DNA of 64,000 nt from contig NZ_LNNH01000028.1 of NCBI RefSeq assembly GCF_001542915.1, positions 1-64,000 on the forward strand, written 5' to 3'. The notes under the pieces are model-generated. The model was not told where the DNA came from and made no database searches. It was given only the letters and a program-made list of their open reading frames with translations. The DNA is from Peribacillus simplex (GTDB lineage: Bacteria; Bacillota; Bacilli; Bacillales; DSM-1321). Position numbers and translations under genes: made by a program. Below, one piece after another: positions 24,675 to 33,360 of this stretch; positions within the stretch are counted from its first letter, which is position 1, and each line of letters starts with the position of its first letter.

Positions 24675-24716
24675 ACCGCATACAAACAGAGTTTCCACTG
24701 TTTGTATGCGGTTTTT
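24675..24716 (+). terminator. Terminator of the sugar regulon
   Basis: ACCGCATACAAACAG pairs with CTGTTTGTATGCGGT around a short loop, followed by TTTT. The preceding CCTAAGACCG and the arm resemble the terminator at 4536. Confidence 0.88.
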
Positions 24717-24907
24717 GGTTACATAATTACAGAAGGATAAGAGATGTGAAGCTGCTTTGTCCAGAGGGATAGGTGTTTGTTTGTGTACGGAAGATGTAGG
24801 ATGTTTCTATTAGAATAATGGTAAAATGGAGAAGTGTTGAAGACTTGATAGTGAAAAAAGTTGTTTACAATTAACCAGGAACTAATTAAGAAAGGACGTA
24901 CAAAACT

Positions 24908-25615
24908 ATGGATTTCAATATAGTTATGCAGGAGCTAGAAGCACTCAGTAAGGAACGTACGAAAAAAATGTATATATCCAATGGTGCTCACGAGCCGCTT
25001 TTTGGCGTGGCCACTGGTGCGATGAAGCCACTTGCAAAGAAAATAAAAATAAATCAACGTTTAGCTGATGAGCTTTATGCTACAGGTAACTACGATGCGA
25101 TGTACTTTGCAGGCATTATTGCAGATCCAAAAGCCATGAATGAATCAGATTTTAATCGTTGGATGGATGGAGCGTATTTTTATATGCTTTCCGACAATGT
25201 GGTGGCCGTCACCTTATCGGAATCAGATCTTGCACAAGATATTGCAGACAAATGGATCTCAAGCGGCGATGAGCTGAGAATGTCAGCGGGCTGGAGTTGC
25301 TATTGCTGGCTTTTAGGCAATCGTCAAGACGATGAATTTTCCGAGATAAAGATTTCCAATATGCTTGATATCGTGAAAGATTTTATTCATGATTCGCCTG
25401 AACGAACGAAATCCGCTATGAATAATTTCCTATACAATGTGGGCATTTCCTATTTGCCCCTTCATGAAAAGGCAGTCGAAACCGCAAAGACGGTTGGGAC
25501 AGTAGAAGTTAAACGAGATAAGAAGAAAAACAGTTACCTACATGCTTCTGACAGTATTGAAAAAGAAATTCAAAGAGGCAGGCTTGGTTTTAAACGCAAA
25601 TATGTAAGATGTTAA
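24908..25615 (+). CDS. DNA alkylation repair HEAT protein (AlkC/AlkD-like)
   Basis: A 235-residue helical cytoplasmic protein of the DNA alkylation repair family, built from HEAT-like repeats that wrap damaged DNA and release alkylated bases. Segments of note are HEPLFGVATGAMKPLAKKIK, YDAMYFAGIIADP, NRWMDGAYFYMLSD and SAGWSCYCWLLGNR; the aromatic residues there would line the lesion pocket. The last 40 residues are basic. The catalytic residues of B. cereus AlkD cannot be aligned with certainty by eye, so it may be a non-catalytic relative. It is a single gene with AAGGACGT before ATG 24908. Confidence 0.8.
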   Translation: MDFNIVMQELEALSKERTKKMYISNGAHEPLFGVATGAMKPLAKKIKINQRLADELYATGNYDAMYFAGIIADPKAMNESDFNRWMDGAYFYMLSDNVVAVTLSESDLAQDIADKWISSGDELRMSAGWSCYCWLLGNRQDDEFSEIKISNMLDIVKDFIHDSPERTKSAMNNFLYNVGISYLPLHEKAVETAKTVGTVEVKRDKKKNSYLHASDSIEKEIQRGRLGFKRKYVRC

Positions 25616-25700
25616 AATAGCTCGGCAGCCAGGTATTGAAGCACTTTTAATCGAAGGTGTCATCAGAGGCGGCCAGGTGAAGACAGAAACACACTTCCCA

Positions 25701-25748
25701 AAATAAATGCCTGTCCCATTTCGTGAAAAGGGACAGGCATTTATTTTT
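25701..25748. terminator. Strong bidirectional terminator
   Basis: AAATAAATGCCTGTCCC pairs perfectly with GGGACAGGCATTTATTT, an exceptionally long stem, followed by TT on the plus strand. It closes the alkylation repair gene. Confidence 0.88.
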
Positions 25749-26074
25749 CTGCTGTTTTTCATCCTTGATGAATTTGAAGACGGACAAAGTTCATCATTAT
25801 GGATATTATCCCTTGAAAGGAGGTGGTTCCAAAAAATGATTGTTGAGGTTTATATTCGCTAAACATGGTGTCTGTCATAGCCATTGAATAAAGGAAACGA
25901 AACCGCAGGGACACCATTCTTTATCTGCGCCGTGAACCAGAACGAACAGTCATACCTTTGGGAATACTGCGCTCCAATTCCTGTCCATATCCTTCATGTA
26001 TGTCTGACATTTTTCTCGGTGGATGGAATTCAACATCAAATGACAGAAATTACCTAGTTAATTAACAGAAAACA
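25749..26074. other. Intergenic stretch with micro-ORFs and a hairpin
   Basis: No full gene. GAAAGGAGGTG (25815-25825), an unusually complete ribosome site, precedes an 8-codon frame MIVEVYIR (25836-25862) by about 12 bases. Just downstream ATGGTGTC and GGACACCAT are complementary over a 35-nt interval. On the minus strand 25921-26010 encodes an arginine-ending 29-residue frame (MSDIHEGYGQELERSIPK) without a good ribosome site, perhaps the tail of a lost gene. Confidence 0.45.
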
Positions 26075-26106
26075 TTGAATTATCAATTAATTATTTGTAT
26101 AATTAA
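26075..26106 (+). promoter_or_regulatory. Malonate operon promoter with palindromic operator
   Basis: TTGAAT (26075-26080) and TATAAT (26098-26103) are 17 bp apart. A perfect inverted repeat TTAATTAT-TTGT-ATAATTAA (26087-26106) covers the -10 box and is a good candidate binding site for the GntR-family product of the first gene. CGACAGTCGACAG follows near the transcript start as a direct repeat. Confidence 0.75.
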
Positions 26107-26144
26107 ACCGACAGTCGACAGTATTTCGAAAGCGAGGGAGCAGC

Positions 26145-26792
26145 ATGGGTTCAACTAAATTATTGAATAACGCATTATCCAAAGCCATTGCCGAACACAT
26201 TTCAGAACAAATCATAACCGGCATCCTCAAACCAGGAGAAAAATTGGTTGAACTCAATTATGCCCAAGAATACGGCACGAGCAGAGCACCTGTCCGTGAG
26301 GCGATATATTTACTGACCATTGAAGGATTGGTGGAAAGAATCCCCCGTAAAGGCGCCATTGTAAAAGAATATACCGAAAATGAAATATACGATTTGCTCG
26401 AAATTCGGAACATGTTAGAGAATATGGCGATGGAACGGATCAAGAAGCATGGAACAAGTCCAGAGCTGCTAATGGAAATGAGTCAGCTTCTTACAGACAT
26501 GAAGAAAACAAATGATATCCAATCGTATACGCAATTGAACCACTCCTTCCATATGTGCCTGATCAAGATGAGTAAAAGTGAAACGATCAAAGCCATGTAT
26601 TCCCGACTTGGCTGGCCGCTATTAAGGATCCAAAGTCTTTCATTTGCCAATGAAGGAAACATCGAAAAATCGATTGATGAGCATGAAACCATCCTCCAAT
26701 TGCTAAATGAACAAAATATGACGGACTTATCGATTTTGTTGCAAAAACATAATATAGATGTGATTTCCAGCATTCAAAAAAAGCTTCGATAA
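26145..26792 (+). CDS. GntR/FCD-family regulator of malonate use
   Basis: A 215-residue DNA-binding regulator. The winged helix (about 10-75) reads LKPGEKLVELNYAQEYGTSRAPVREAIYLLTIEGLVERIPRKGA, typical of GntR proteins. The C-terminal all-helical FCD domain (LLEIRNMLENMAMERI, LNHSFHMCLIKMS, SIDEHETILQLL) carries the His residues that bind a metal and carboxylate effectors. It is the first gene of the mdc operon and only 32 bases from mdcH, so probably autoregulated and responding to malonate or malonyl-CoA. It corresponds in role to MdcY/MatR-type regulators. ATG 26145 has GCGAGGGAG upstream. Confidence 0.9.
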   Translation: MGSTKLLNNALSKAIAEHISEQIITGILKPGEKLVELNYAQEYGTSRAPVREAIYLLTIEGLVERIPRKGAIVKEYTENEIYDLLEIRNMLENMAMERIKKHGTSPELLMEMSQLLTDMKKTNDIQSYTQLNHSFHMCLIKMSKSETIKAMYSRLGWPLLRIQSLSFANEGNIEKSIDEHETILQLLNEQNMTDLSILLQKHNIDVISSIQKKLR

Positions 26793-26824
26793 TAGGCACT
26801 TGAATTTGAAAGGAGGAGGGCTTT

Positions 26825-27757
26825 GTGAAGGTTGCATTTTTGTTTCCTGGACAAGGTTCCCAAAAACCCGGGCTATTTCTGGAACTTCCAGGTGGCCATG
26901 CAGTCAAGGAAGTGCTCCTTGCAGCAAGTGAAGCATTGGATGAAAACGTTTTTCTTCATCACACAAAGGAGTCACTTTCCTCGACCACTTCCGTCCAGAT
27001 TTCCCTATTGACAGCAAGTATTGCTGGTTTCAGGGCATTTGAAGCCGAAGGCGTTTTCCCCGATTTTGTCGCTGGCCATTCAGTCGGCGCTTTCAGTGCG
27101 GCTGTTGCAGCCGGCGCCATCGACTTCAAAGATGCCATAAACATCGTCAAGCTCCGAGGTGAACTTATGGAGCGGGCCTATCCACAAGGATATGGCATGG
27201 GCGTGGTTACCGGAATGACGGCAGGAATCCTGCAGTCACTTGTCAGCAAACACCATGATGAACAATACCCGGTATACATTTCGAACAAGAACGCTCCGGA
27301 TCAAATCACGTTATCAGGTGCCATTTCCGCTATTCAAAAGATTTTAAACGAAGCGAGAGAGAAAGGTGCCTGCAGTGTATCGCTGTTGAATGTACCCGTA
27401 CCCTCCCATTGTCCGCTCCTTTCAAACGTTACGGCAGAACTAGGCGAAGCCCTACATGATATCCCGTTCTATCGTCCATTAATTCCGTACGCAGGCAACC
27501 GAAGGGCCCGGCTGTTGTTCGAAGCTGAAGCCATTCGCCGGGATCTGGCTGAAGGCATCTCCTATCCTGTCCAGTGGCATGATATGTCTACCGTTTTATT
27601 CGAAAATGGAACACGATTATTCATTGAAATGCCTCCGGGCAATGTTTTGTCTCGTCTAGCCGCGAGAGCGTTACCCGATGCCAGGATCATGTCAACAACA
27701 GAAAACGGATTTGATGATTGTCTGTTCATCGTCAAGCATGAAACAGCAAAATACTAG
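26825..27757 (+). CDS. mdcH: Malonate decarboxylase epsilon subunit (malonyl-CoA:ACP transacylase)
   Basis: A 310-residue acyltransferase that loads malonyl onto the MdcC carrier to prime the decarboxylase cycle. It has the FabD/MdcH fold: VAFLFPGQGSQKPGL at the start, the active-site Ser in GHSVGAFSAAVAAG (about residue 89), and the His in VPVPSHCPLLSN (about 200). The GTG start at 26825 follows AGGAGGG. Its place in the operon, before mdcA, differs from the late position of mdcH in Klebsiella. It ends 13 bases before the mdcA start. Confidence 0.92.
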   Translation: MKVAFLFPGQGSQKPGLFLELPGGHAVKEVLLAASEALDENVFLHHTKESLSSTTSVQISLLTASIAGFRAFEAEGVFPDFVAGHSVGAFSAAVAAGAIDFKDAINIVKLRGELMERAYPQGYGMGVVTGMTAGILQSLVSKHHDEQYPVYISNKNAPDQITLSGAISAIQKILNEAREKGACSVSLLNVPVPSHCPLLSNVTAELGEALHDIPFYRPLIPYAGNRRARLLFEAEAIRRDLAEGISYPVQWHDMSTVLFENGTRLFIEMPPGNVLSRLAARALPDARIMSTTENGFDDCLFIVKHETAKY

Positions 27758-27770
27758 AGAGGGGAATGAA

Positions 27771-29435
27771 ATGATGGAATCGATGAATCAGGTAGTCAAG
27801 CAAAAACGATCATGGTCTAAAAGGCTTGAGCAAAAGAAAAAACGGATGGACAATGTGAAGGATCTCGTCAATGGGATGATGATTCCGACCGATCGGATCG
27901 TAGATGTGTTGGAAAAGCTTATCAGGCCCCATGATCGTGTAGTGCTTGAAGGGAATAATCAAAAGCAGGCCTCCTTCCTTTCCGAAGCCCTTGCCAATGT
28001 GAATGAAAAGGAATTGTTCGACCTGCACATGATTATGTCCAGCATATCCAGACCGGAGCATTTGGACCTTTTTGAACGGGGGATTGCAAAAAAAATCGAT
28101 TTTTCCTTTGCCGGCCCGCAAAGTCTCCGGATTGCTCAAATGCTTGAGGATGGGAAATTGAACATTGGTGAGCTGCATACATATGTCGAACTATATGGAC
28201 GGCTTTTCATTGATTTGATTCCTGCCGTTGCGCTGGTAGCTGCGGATAAAGCGGACCGACATGGGAATCTTTACACCGGCCCCAATACAGAAGAAACCCC
28301 CACCATCATTGAAGCGACCGCATTTCGGGATGGAATTGTCATCGTTCAGGTAAATGAACTCACAGATGAGTTGCCACGTGTCGATATACCTGCTTCTTGG
28401 ATTGATTATATTGTAGTCGCTACTACTCCCTACCAACTTGAACCATTATTCACACGTGATCCCCGGCATATTACCGATATTCAAATTTTGCAGGCGATGA
28501 TGGTCATTCGCGGCATTTATGAAAAGCATGAAGTTCAATCTTTGAATCATGGGATTGGATATAACACGGCAGCCATTGAATTGCTGCTCCCTACCTATGG
28601 GGAATCACTAGGTTTGAAGGGCAAAATATGCAAGCATTGGGCGTTGAATCCCCACCCGACACTCATTCCGGCCATTGAAAGCGGCTGGATCGACAGCATT
28701 CACTGTTTTGGGGGGGAAGTCGGTATGGAGAAATATGTGGCAGCCCGCAGAGATGTTTTTTTTACCGGCCGTGATGGCAGCCTGCGATCGAACAGGGCAC
28801 TGTCGCAGATGGCAGGGCAATATGCAGTCGACTTATTCATCGGTTCGACCCTGCAAATGGACAAGGACGGTAATTCTTCCACTGTAACACGGGGACGGCT
28901 GGCCGGTTACGGAGGCGCACCGAATATGGGACATGATCCAGGAGGGCGGAGGCATTCCACTCCGGCTTGGTTAAACATGATGACTTCCGATGATCCGCTC
29001 GCCCGCGGAAAGAAATTGGTTGTACAAGTGGTCGAAACCTTCCAATCGGGGCACAAACCTATATTCGTTGAATCATTGGATGCGATAGACGTAAAAAAAG
29101 AAACCGGCCTTGCGATAGCGCCGGTGATGATTTATGGCGATGATGTCACACATGTAGTGACGGAGGAAGGCATCGCTTATTTATACAAAGCGGACAGCAT
29201 GGAAAAAAGGAGAGAGGCCATTGCTGCGATTGCAGGGGTTACACCAGTCGGCATGATGCATGATCCCAAGAAAACCGAAAACTTGCGGCGTGAAGGATTG
29301 GTTGCCCTTCCAGAAGATTTGAACATACGAAGATCGGAGGCAAAACGTTCATTGCTTGCCGCAAAAAATATCGAGGAACTCGTTCAGTGGTCCGATGGGT
29401 TATATGAACCGCCGGATAAGTTTAAAATCTGGTAA
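27771..29435 (+). CDS. mdcA: Malonate decarboxylase alpha subunit (acyl-carrier transferase)
   Basis: A 554-residue CoA-transferase-like subunit that exchanges acetyl for malonyl on the thiol of the MdcC carrier. Recognisable segments are KDLVNGMMIPTDRIVDVLEKLI, VVLEGNNQKQASFLSEAL, SFAGPQSLRIAQMLEDGKL, HTYVELYGRLFIDLIPAVALVAAD, and CFGGEVGMEKYVAARRDVFF. The end YEPPDKFKIW is typical of MdcA. The start at 27771 has AGAGGGG six bases upstream; further upstream codons of the open frame overlap mdcH. It is full length for the family. Confidence 0.95.
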   Translation: MMESMNQVVKQKRSWSKRLEQKKKRMDNVKDLVNGMMIPTDRIVDVLEKLIRPHDRVVLEGNNQKQASFLSEALANVNEKELFDLHMIMSSISRPEHLDLFERGIAKKIDFSFAGPQSLRIAQMLEDGKLNIGELHTYVELYGRLFIDLIPAVALVAADKADRHGNLYTGPNTEETPTIIEATAFRDGIVIVQVNELTDELPRVDIPASWIDYIVVATTPYQLEPLFTRDPRHITDIQILQAMMVIRGIYEKHEVQSLNHGIGYNTAAIELLLPTYGESLGLKGKICKHWALNPHPTLIPAIESGWIDSIHCFGGEVGMEKYVAARRDVFFTGRDGSLRSNRALSQMAGQYAVDLFIGSTLQMDKDGNSSTVTRGRLAGYGGAPNMGHDPGGRRHSTPAWLNMMTSDDPLARGKKLVVQVVETFQSGHKPIFVESLDAIDVKKETGLAIAPVMIYGDDVTHVVTEEGIAYLYKADSMEKRREAIAAIAGVTPVGMMHDPKKTENLRREGLVALPEDLNIRRSEAKRSLLAAKNIEELVQWSDGLYEPPDKFKIW

Positions 29436-29450
29436 CCGGGAGGTGTCATA

Positions 29451-30308
29451 GTGAGCAAGGAAAAGGCGGCAGTGTCCAGCTGGTTAGCTGAAGCAGCGAT
29501 TCTTTCTTTAATGGAAGAAGTCGAGCTGACTCCAAAACCAGGCCTCGTCGATCTGGACAATGATGGATCACACCAAGATTTGTCCATTCACCTTATGAGA
29601 AAATCGGCTTTATCACTTCAAGAAACCTTTGCACGCATCGCCTATATAAGCCATGGAAGATCCCCTTCCCTTTCATTAAGAAGAGAAATTGCTACGATCG
29701 GCCGTGAAGGCGAAACGTGCATGTTCAAAGCGACCGGGGGCGTCAATACGCATAAAGGAGCGATTTGGGCGATGGGCCTGCTCGTTTCAGCGGCCGCGAT
29801 GGGAACGGGCAGCCATACCATTAAAGAAGTCCTTGCACTTGCTGGGGAAACGGCAAGATATCCAGACTGTCATTCTTCCATCACTGTCACCAATGGCATG
29901 ATGGCCCAAAAAAAATACGGGGTACTTGGCGCAAGAGGGGAAGCCCAGCGAGAATTCCCTCATATCAGGAACGTATCCTTGCCCATGCTGCACCGTTCTA
30001 GAGCTAACGGGTTGCCCGAAAATGAGGCGCGGCTTCATTCACTTTTAGCGTTAATTTCCGTTTTGGATGATACTTGCATTTTGCATCGGGGAGGTCGCGG
30101 GGCGCTCCTATTTGCTAAGAAGCGGTCTGCCGAAATTTTATCGACTGGGAGACTTGAAGGGCTGGATTCCCTTAATGAAGAGTTCATGCTCCATGATATC
30201 TCTCCTGGCGGAAGCGCCGACCTGCTGGCTGCTACGCTGTTCTTAGACAAGCTCGAACCAAATAGAATCGAGGCTGAGGTGCAAAATGCATTTGGCTGCA
30301 CATATTAG
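29451..30308 (+). CDS. mdcB: Triphosphoribosyl-dephospho-CoA synthase
   Basis: A 285-residue enzyme that makes the precursor of the MdcC prosthetic group from ATP and dephospho-CoA. It belongs to the CitG/MdcB family, visible in ALMEEVELTPKPGLVDLDNDGSHQD-like residues near 20-45, FKATGGVNTHKGAIWAMGLL near 90, and LLALISVLDDTCILHRGG near 195. The GTG start at 29451 follows GGGAGGTG. It sits between the mdcA and mdcC genes with gaps of under 20 bases. Confidence 0.93.
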   Translation: MSKEKAAVSSWLAEAAILSLMEEVELTPKPGLVDLDNDGSHQDLSIHLMRKSALSLQETFARIAYISHGRSPSLSLRREIATIGREGETCMFKATGGVNTHKGAIWAMGLLVSAAAMGTGSHTIKEVLALAGETARYPDCHSSITVTNGMMAQKKYGVLGARGEAQREFPHIRNVSLPMLHRSRANGLPENEARLHSLLALISVLDDTCILHRGGRGALLFAKKRSAEILSTGRLEGLDSLNEEFMLHDISPGGSADLLAATLFLDKLEPNRIEAEVQNAFGCTY

Positions 30309-30320
30309 GAGGTGCTTCAA

Positions 30321-30629
30321 TTGGAAAAGATCACATACACATTTCCTGCCACTAGAAAAATTGCCGCTTCAGCGCATGTTGGAGTAGTCGGATCGGGTGA
30401 TTTGGAAGTGATGATGGAACCGAGCGATGTCCTGCAGGCGGAAGTGATCATAAGAACGGGAATAATGGGTTACCAAGATACATGGAAAGCTGTCATTCAT
30501 CGCTTCTTCACGCAGCATGATTTCGCCGCCAAAGTGAAAATCAATGACTTTGGTGCAACGCCGGGGGTTGTCGCTATCCGCCTTGCGCAGGCACTGGAGG
30601 TGAGCTTCCATGATTCAAAAATTAACTAA
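30321..30629 (+). CDS. mdcC: Malonate decarboxylase delta subunit (acyl carrier)
   Basis: A 102-residue carrier protein that holds the phosphoribosyl-dephospho-CoA arm through a serine. With the TTG start at 30321, six bases after AGGAGGTG, the serine in VGVVGSGDLEV is residue 25, the attachment position described for Klebsiella MdcC; this agreement supports TTG 30321 over the GTG at 30312, which lies inside the ribosome site. Other family segments are SDVLQAEVIIRTGIMGY and VKINDFGATPGVVAIRLAQALE. It overlaps the fused decarboxylase gene by 20 bases. Confidence 0.93.
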   Translation: MEKITYTFPATRKIAASAHVGVVGSGDLEVMMEPSDVLQAEVIIRTGIMGYQDTWKAVIHRFFTQHDFAAKVKINDFGATPGVVAIRLAQALEVSFHDSKIN

Positions 30630-32298
30630 CAGTTTTGTGGAATGCAGTGGACGAGAGAGAGCGATGAAATTACTGGATGCTGGAACAGGTAAAGAACTTC
30701 TTGGCCCATTCGACGGAATGGAGTCACCACATCTAGAGCAACAAGGAATCGTCCCGCAAAGTGATGATGGGGTCATTGTAGTGAAAGGTACCGTTAATGG
30801 ACATGAGGCACTCGTGATTTCCATTGAAGGGAAATTTCAAGGCGGGGGCATCGGCGAGGTATCTGGTGCAAAAATCGCTGGTTCGCTCGAGCTGGCATTA
30901 AATGAGTGCGAAGCTGGAACGAAGACGGTTCCAATCCTAATTTTGGATACAGGAGGAGTGAGACTGCAGGAAGCCAATTATGGTTTGCTCTCGATTGCCG
31001 AAATTGGTTCAGCCATTGTTGCCATTCGCCGCCATGTTCCTGTCATCGCCCTCATTCCCGGAGGAATTGGCGCATTCGGCGGGATGTCGATTACAGCTGG
31101 CCTTTGCAGTGCCATCATCATGACAAGAGAAGGCCGACTTGGGTTGAATGGGCCTGAGGTGATCGAGCAGGAAGCGGGTATCCGGGAATTCGATTCGAAA
31201 GACAGGCCGTTAATTTGGGGTACGATGGGCGGTGATCAGCGTAGGTCTTCAGGTTTGGCGGATTTATTGATCGATGATGATACGGAAGCAGTTAAAGATG
31301 CCGTTCTTTCCATAATGAATGGGGACATGGTTACTGATCAAAGGTCCATTCAGGTGAAGCGGCACGGTGCATTTTTAAAGACAATCAATCCAGCAAAGCG
31401 ATTAACTCCTGAAGATGTACAGGAAACATGGAAACCATTCATTTCTGGTTCCCTGACTAAGCAAAAAGCTGACATACACGGAGAAAAATCCACCAGCCGC
31501 GGACAGACGTGGTTTGATCTGCTAACCGCCGATGCCCCGGAAATAGGCGATATTCCTTCCGTTAGGGTTTCCGATGCTTTCATTGGTACGAAAAAGGTTC
31601 GCTATATCACCGTAGTGCCTGATGCTAAAAACCGCTTTCCAAGAGTTAGGCATGGCGAGGTGGGCCTTCAGGAGGGGTGGGCGATTGCGAAACATGTTCG
31701 GGAAGCGATCGAAGCAGATCGAAATGGAGAAAAGCGAGCGATCGTAGCAATCGTCGATGTTCCCAGCCAGGCATACGGGCATCTCGAAGAATTGCTGGGC
31801 ATCCATCAATCTTGTGCAGCTGCCGTTGATGCTTATGTCACCGCCCGTTTGGAAGGTCACCCCGTCATTTCCTTCATTCCCGGTAAAGCCATATCCGGTG
31901 CTTTTCTATCACATGGGATGCAGGCACAGCGATTAATTGCCCTTCGTGATCCAGGTGTGAATGTACATGTCATGTCAAAGCAATCTGCAGCACGCATTAC
32001 GAATAGAAGCATCGACGAATTGGAGGCTGCGGCGAAAAAGGTGCCCGCAATGGCTTATGATATTGAATCATTCGAACAGCTTGGAGCCCTGCATTCATTG
32101 GTGGATGGATTGAATGCCGACGATCCTGGTGAAAATGACCGCGATGTCCTGCAAAAAGAGATCCTCATGGCAATTCAAGACATAGAGCAGGATGGATCCA
32201 GAGATTTACGTGTTCGATTAACTTCTCGATTGGCTCAATCAGGTGGACGGGCGGCATCCATTTTAGTGAGAGAAAAGCTGATGGACCAATGGAGCTAA
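30610..32298 (+). CDS. mdcD: Fused malonate decarboxylase beta-gamma subunit (MdcD-MdcE)
   Basis: A 562-residue carboxyltransferase-fold protein that removes CO2 from the malonyl-carrier. The N-terminal half (about 1-280) is MdcD-like: GTVNGHEALVISIEGKFQGGGIGEVSGAKIAGSLELAL, TGGVRLQEANYGL, GGIGAFGGMSITAGLC, GRLGLNGPEVIEQEAG. After a linker (about 285-300) the rest is MdcE-like: WFDLLTADAPEIGDIPSVRV, VPSQAYGHLEELLGIHQSCAAAVDAY, GKAISGAFLSHGMQAQRL. In Klebsiella and Pseudomonas these are two genes; here they form one frame with no stop. It overlaps mdcC and mdcG, giving a coupled operon. Confidence 0.93.
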   Translation: MIQKLTNSFVECSGRERAMKLLDAGTGKELLGPFDGMESPHLEQQGIVPQSDDGVIVVKGTVNGHEALVISIEGKFQGGGIGEVSGAKIAGSLELALNECEAGTKTVPILILDTGGVRLQEANYGLLSIAEIGSAIVAIRRHVPVIALIPGGIGAFGGMSITAGLCSAIIMTREGRLGLNGPEVIEQEAGIREFDSKDRPLIWGTMGGDQRRSSGLADLLIDDDTEAVKDAVLSIMNGDMVTDQRSIQVKRHGAFLKTINPAKRLTPEDVQETWKPFISGSLTKQKADIHGEKSTSRGQTWFDLLTADAPEIGDIPSVRVSDAFIGTKKVRYITVVPDAKNRFPRVRHGEVGLQEGWAIAKHVREAIEADRNGEKRAIVAIVDVPSQAYGHLEELLGIHQSCAAAVDAYVTARLEGHPVISFIPGKAISGAFLSHGMQAQRLIALRDPGVNVHVMSKQSAARITNRSIDELEAAAKKVPAMAYDIESFEQLGALHSLVDGLNADDPGENDRDVLQKEILMAIQDIEQDGSRDLRVRLTSRLAQSGGRAASILVREKLMDQWS

Positions 32299-32903
32299 AT
32301 CCACATGACTTGTTACGGATTAAAGGAATCGGTGATGTAATCACCCATGCCCCTATGCCACATTGGGCGGAGTCATCACTTGCGATATCCCCATACGTCG
32401 TCGTGCGCCGTTCCCGTGCACCCAATGGCCAGGTGGCGGTGGGGGTGCGCGGGTTTGAAAGAAAGGAACGATTCGCTGCATTTTTCCCCATTGAATCCGT
32501 CATGAATCGAATCTCTCCCGAGCAATTGGCACAGGAAAAAGGCTGGCGGCAGCATTCGAGCAGGATTTTTCAATGTTTGGAGCCAGTCAGTGATTTAATG
32601 GAACAGTATTCGGTTTTGTGGGGACCGACTGGGAGTGTCGGTTTCGAGCTGGCAACAGGAAGAGAAACCGTCACCTCGAAAAGCGATATCGATATGGTCA
32701 TTCGATTTTCCGAAGTCTTCACCCCTGGTGCCGCTAGGGAAATCGTAAATACGTTGATGAAACTTCCTGTTCGGATCGATGTTCAATTGGAAATGAAAGA
32801 AGGTGCCGTTTCATTGCTTGAATATGCCAGCTGTGAGGGAAAGGCACTCTTATTCCGTACAGTCGATGGTCCCCTTTTACGGCATGTCCATGAACAAACG
32901 TAA
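32289..32903 (+). CDS. mdcG: Phosphoribosyl-dephospho-CoA transferase (holo-carrier synthase)
   Basis: A 204-residue nucleotidyltransferase that attaches the prosthetic group to MdcC. The start MELNPHDLLRIKG and PHWAESSLAISPYVVVRRS fit MdcG. The nucleotidyltransferase core appears as WGPTGSVGFELATGRETVTSKSDIDMVIRF, whose two aspartates in SDID bind metal, and a third acidic position in PVRIDVQLEM. The gene overlaps the fused mdcDE gene by ten bases and is the last mdc gene proper. No terminator is evident before the transporter genes 250 bases on. Confidence 0.93.
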   Translation: MELNPHDLLRIKGIGDVITHAPMPHWAESSLAISPYVVVRRSRAPNGQVAVGVRGFERKERFAAFFPIESVMNRISPEQLAQEKGWRQHSSRIFQCLEPVSDLMEQYSVLWGPTGSVGFELATGRETVTSKSDIDMVIRFSEVFTPGAAREIVNTLMKLPVRIDVQLEMKEGAVSLLEYASCEGKALLFRTVDGPLLRHVHEQT

Positions 32904-33156
32904 AAGGTAAAGCGGTGTTCAAGTTCCTTATATCCCTATCGCTACCTTGAATGAACACGATGAGAGGAGGTGAAGCCGATAGCCCAAAATGAACTGCAAA
33001 ACGTCGGAAAGCAGGAGGTAGATGTGTAATCCGGGATACAAGGATCGTGGCTATCCATTATAGTCCGCCGTTCCCTTGCCGCTGCATGATGGAAATTTTC
33101 CAATTCGACTTTTTCCATACCGATTAATCGAATTTAATATGAAGGAGTGTTGCGCA

Positions 33157-33360
33157 ATGAAGTTGGGCCATTATTTAAGTATGATTCCCTTTCTCGGAAT
33201 GCTTTTTTCTCTCCCTTTTGTTAATCGTGTAGAACCGTTTGTACTTGGATTGCCGTTCATCATGTTTTGGATCGTTTTATGGGTGGTTCTAACATCCATA
33301 ATCATGGCGATCGTTTTTAAACTGGACCCCGCCAATCGTGAAGGCGGTGACATGGAATGA
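33157..33360 (+). CDS. DUF3311 small membrane protein (YhjC-like)
   Basis: A 67-residue protein with two membrane segments (YLSMIPFLGMLFSLPFV and LPFIMFWIVLWVVLTSIIMAIVF) and a short charged end. DUF3311 proteins are regularly encoded before sodium/solute symporters, as in the YhjC-YhjB pair of B. subtilis, and are thought to be small accessory subunits. ATG 33157 has AAGGAG nine bases upstream; the longer open frame upstream is non-coding. It overlaps the symporter gene at ATGA, which supports a joint function. Confidence 0.85.
   Translation: MKLGHYLSMIPFLGMLFSLPFVNRVEPFVLGLPFIMFWIVLWVVLTSIIMAIVFKLDPANREGGDME

Noticed and set aside
25811-25830. 16S rRNA gene remnant
   Set aside because: Only the anti-Shine-Dalgarno-complementary stretch matches; nothing else of rRNA is nearby, so it is better read as an extended ribosome site.
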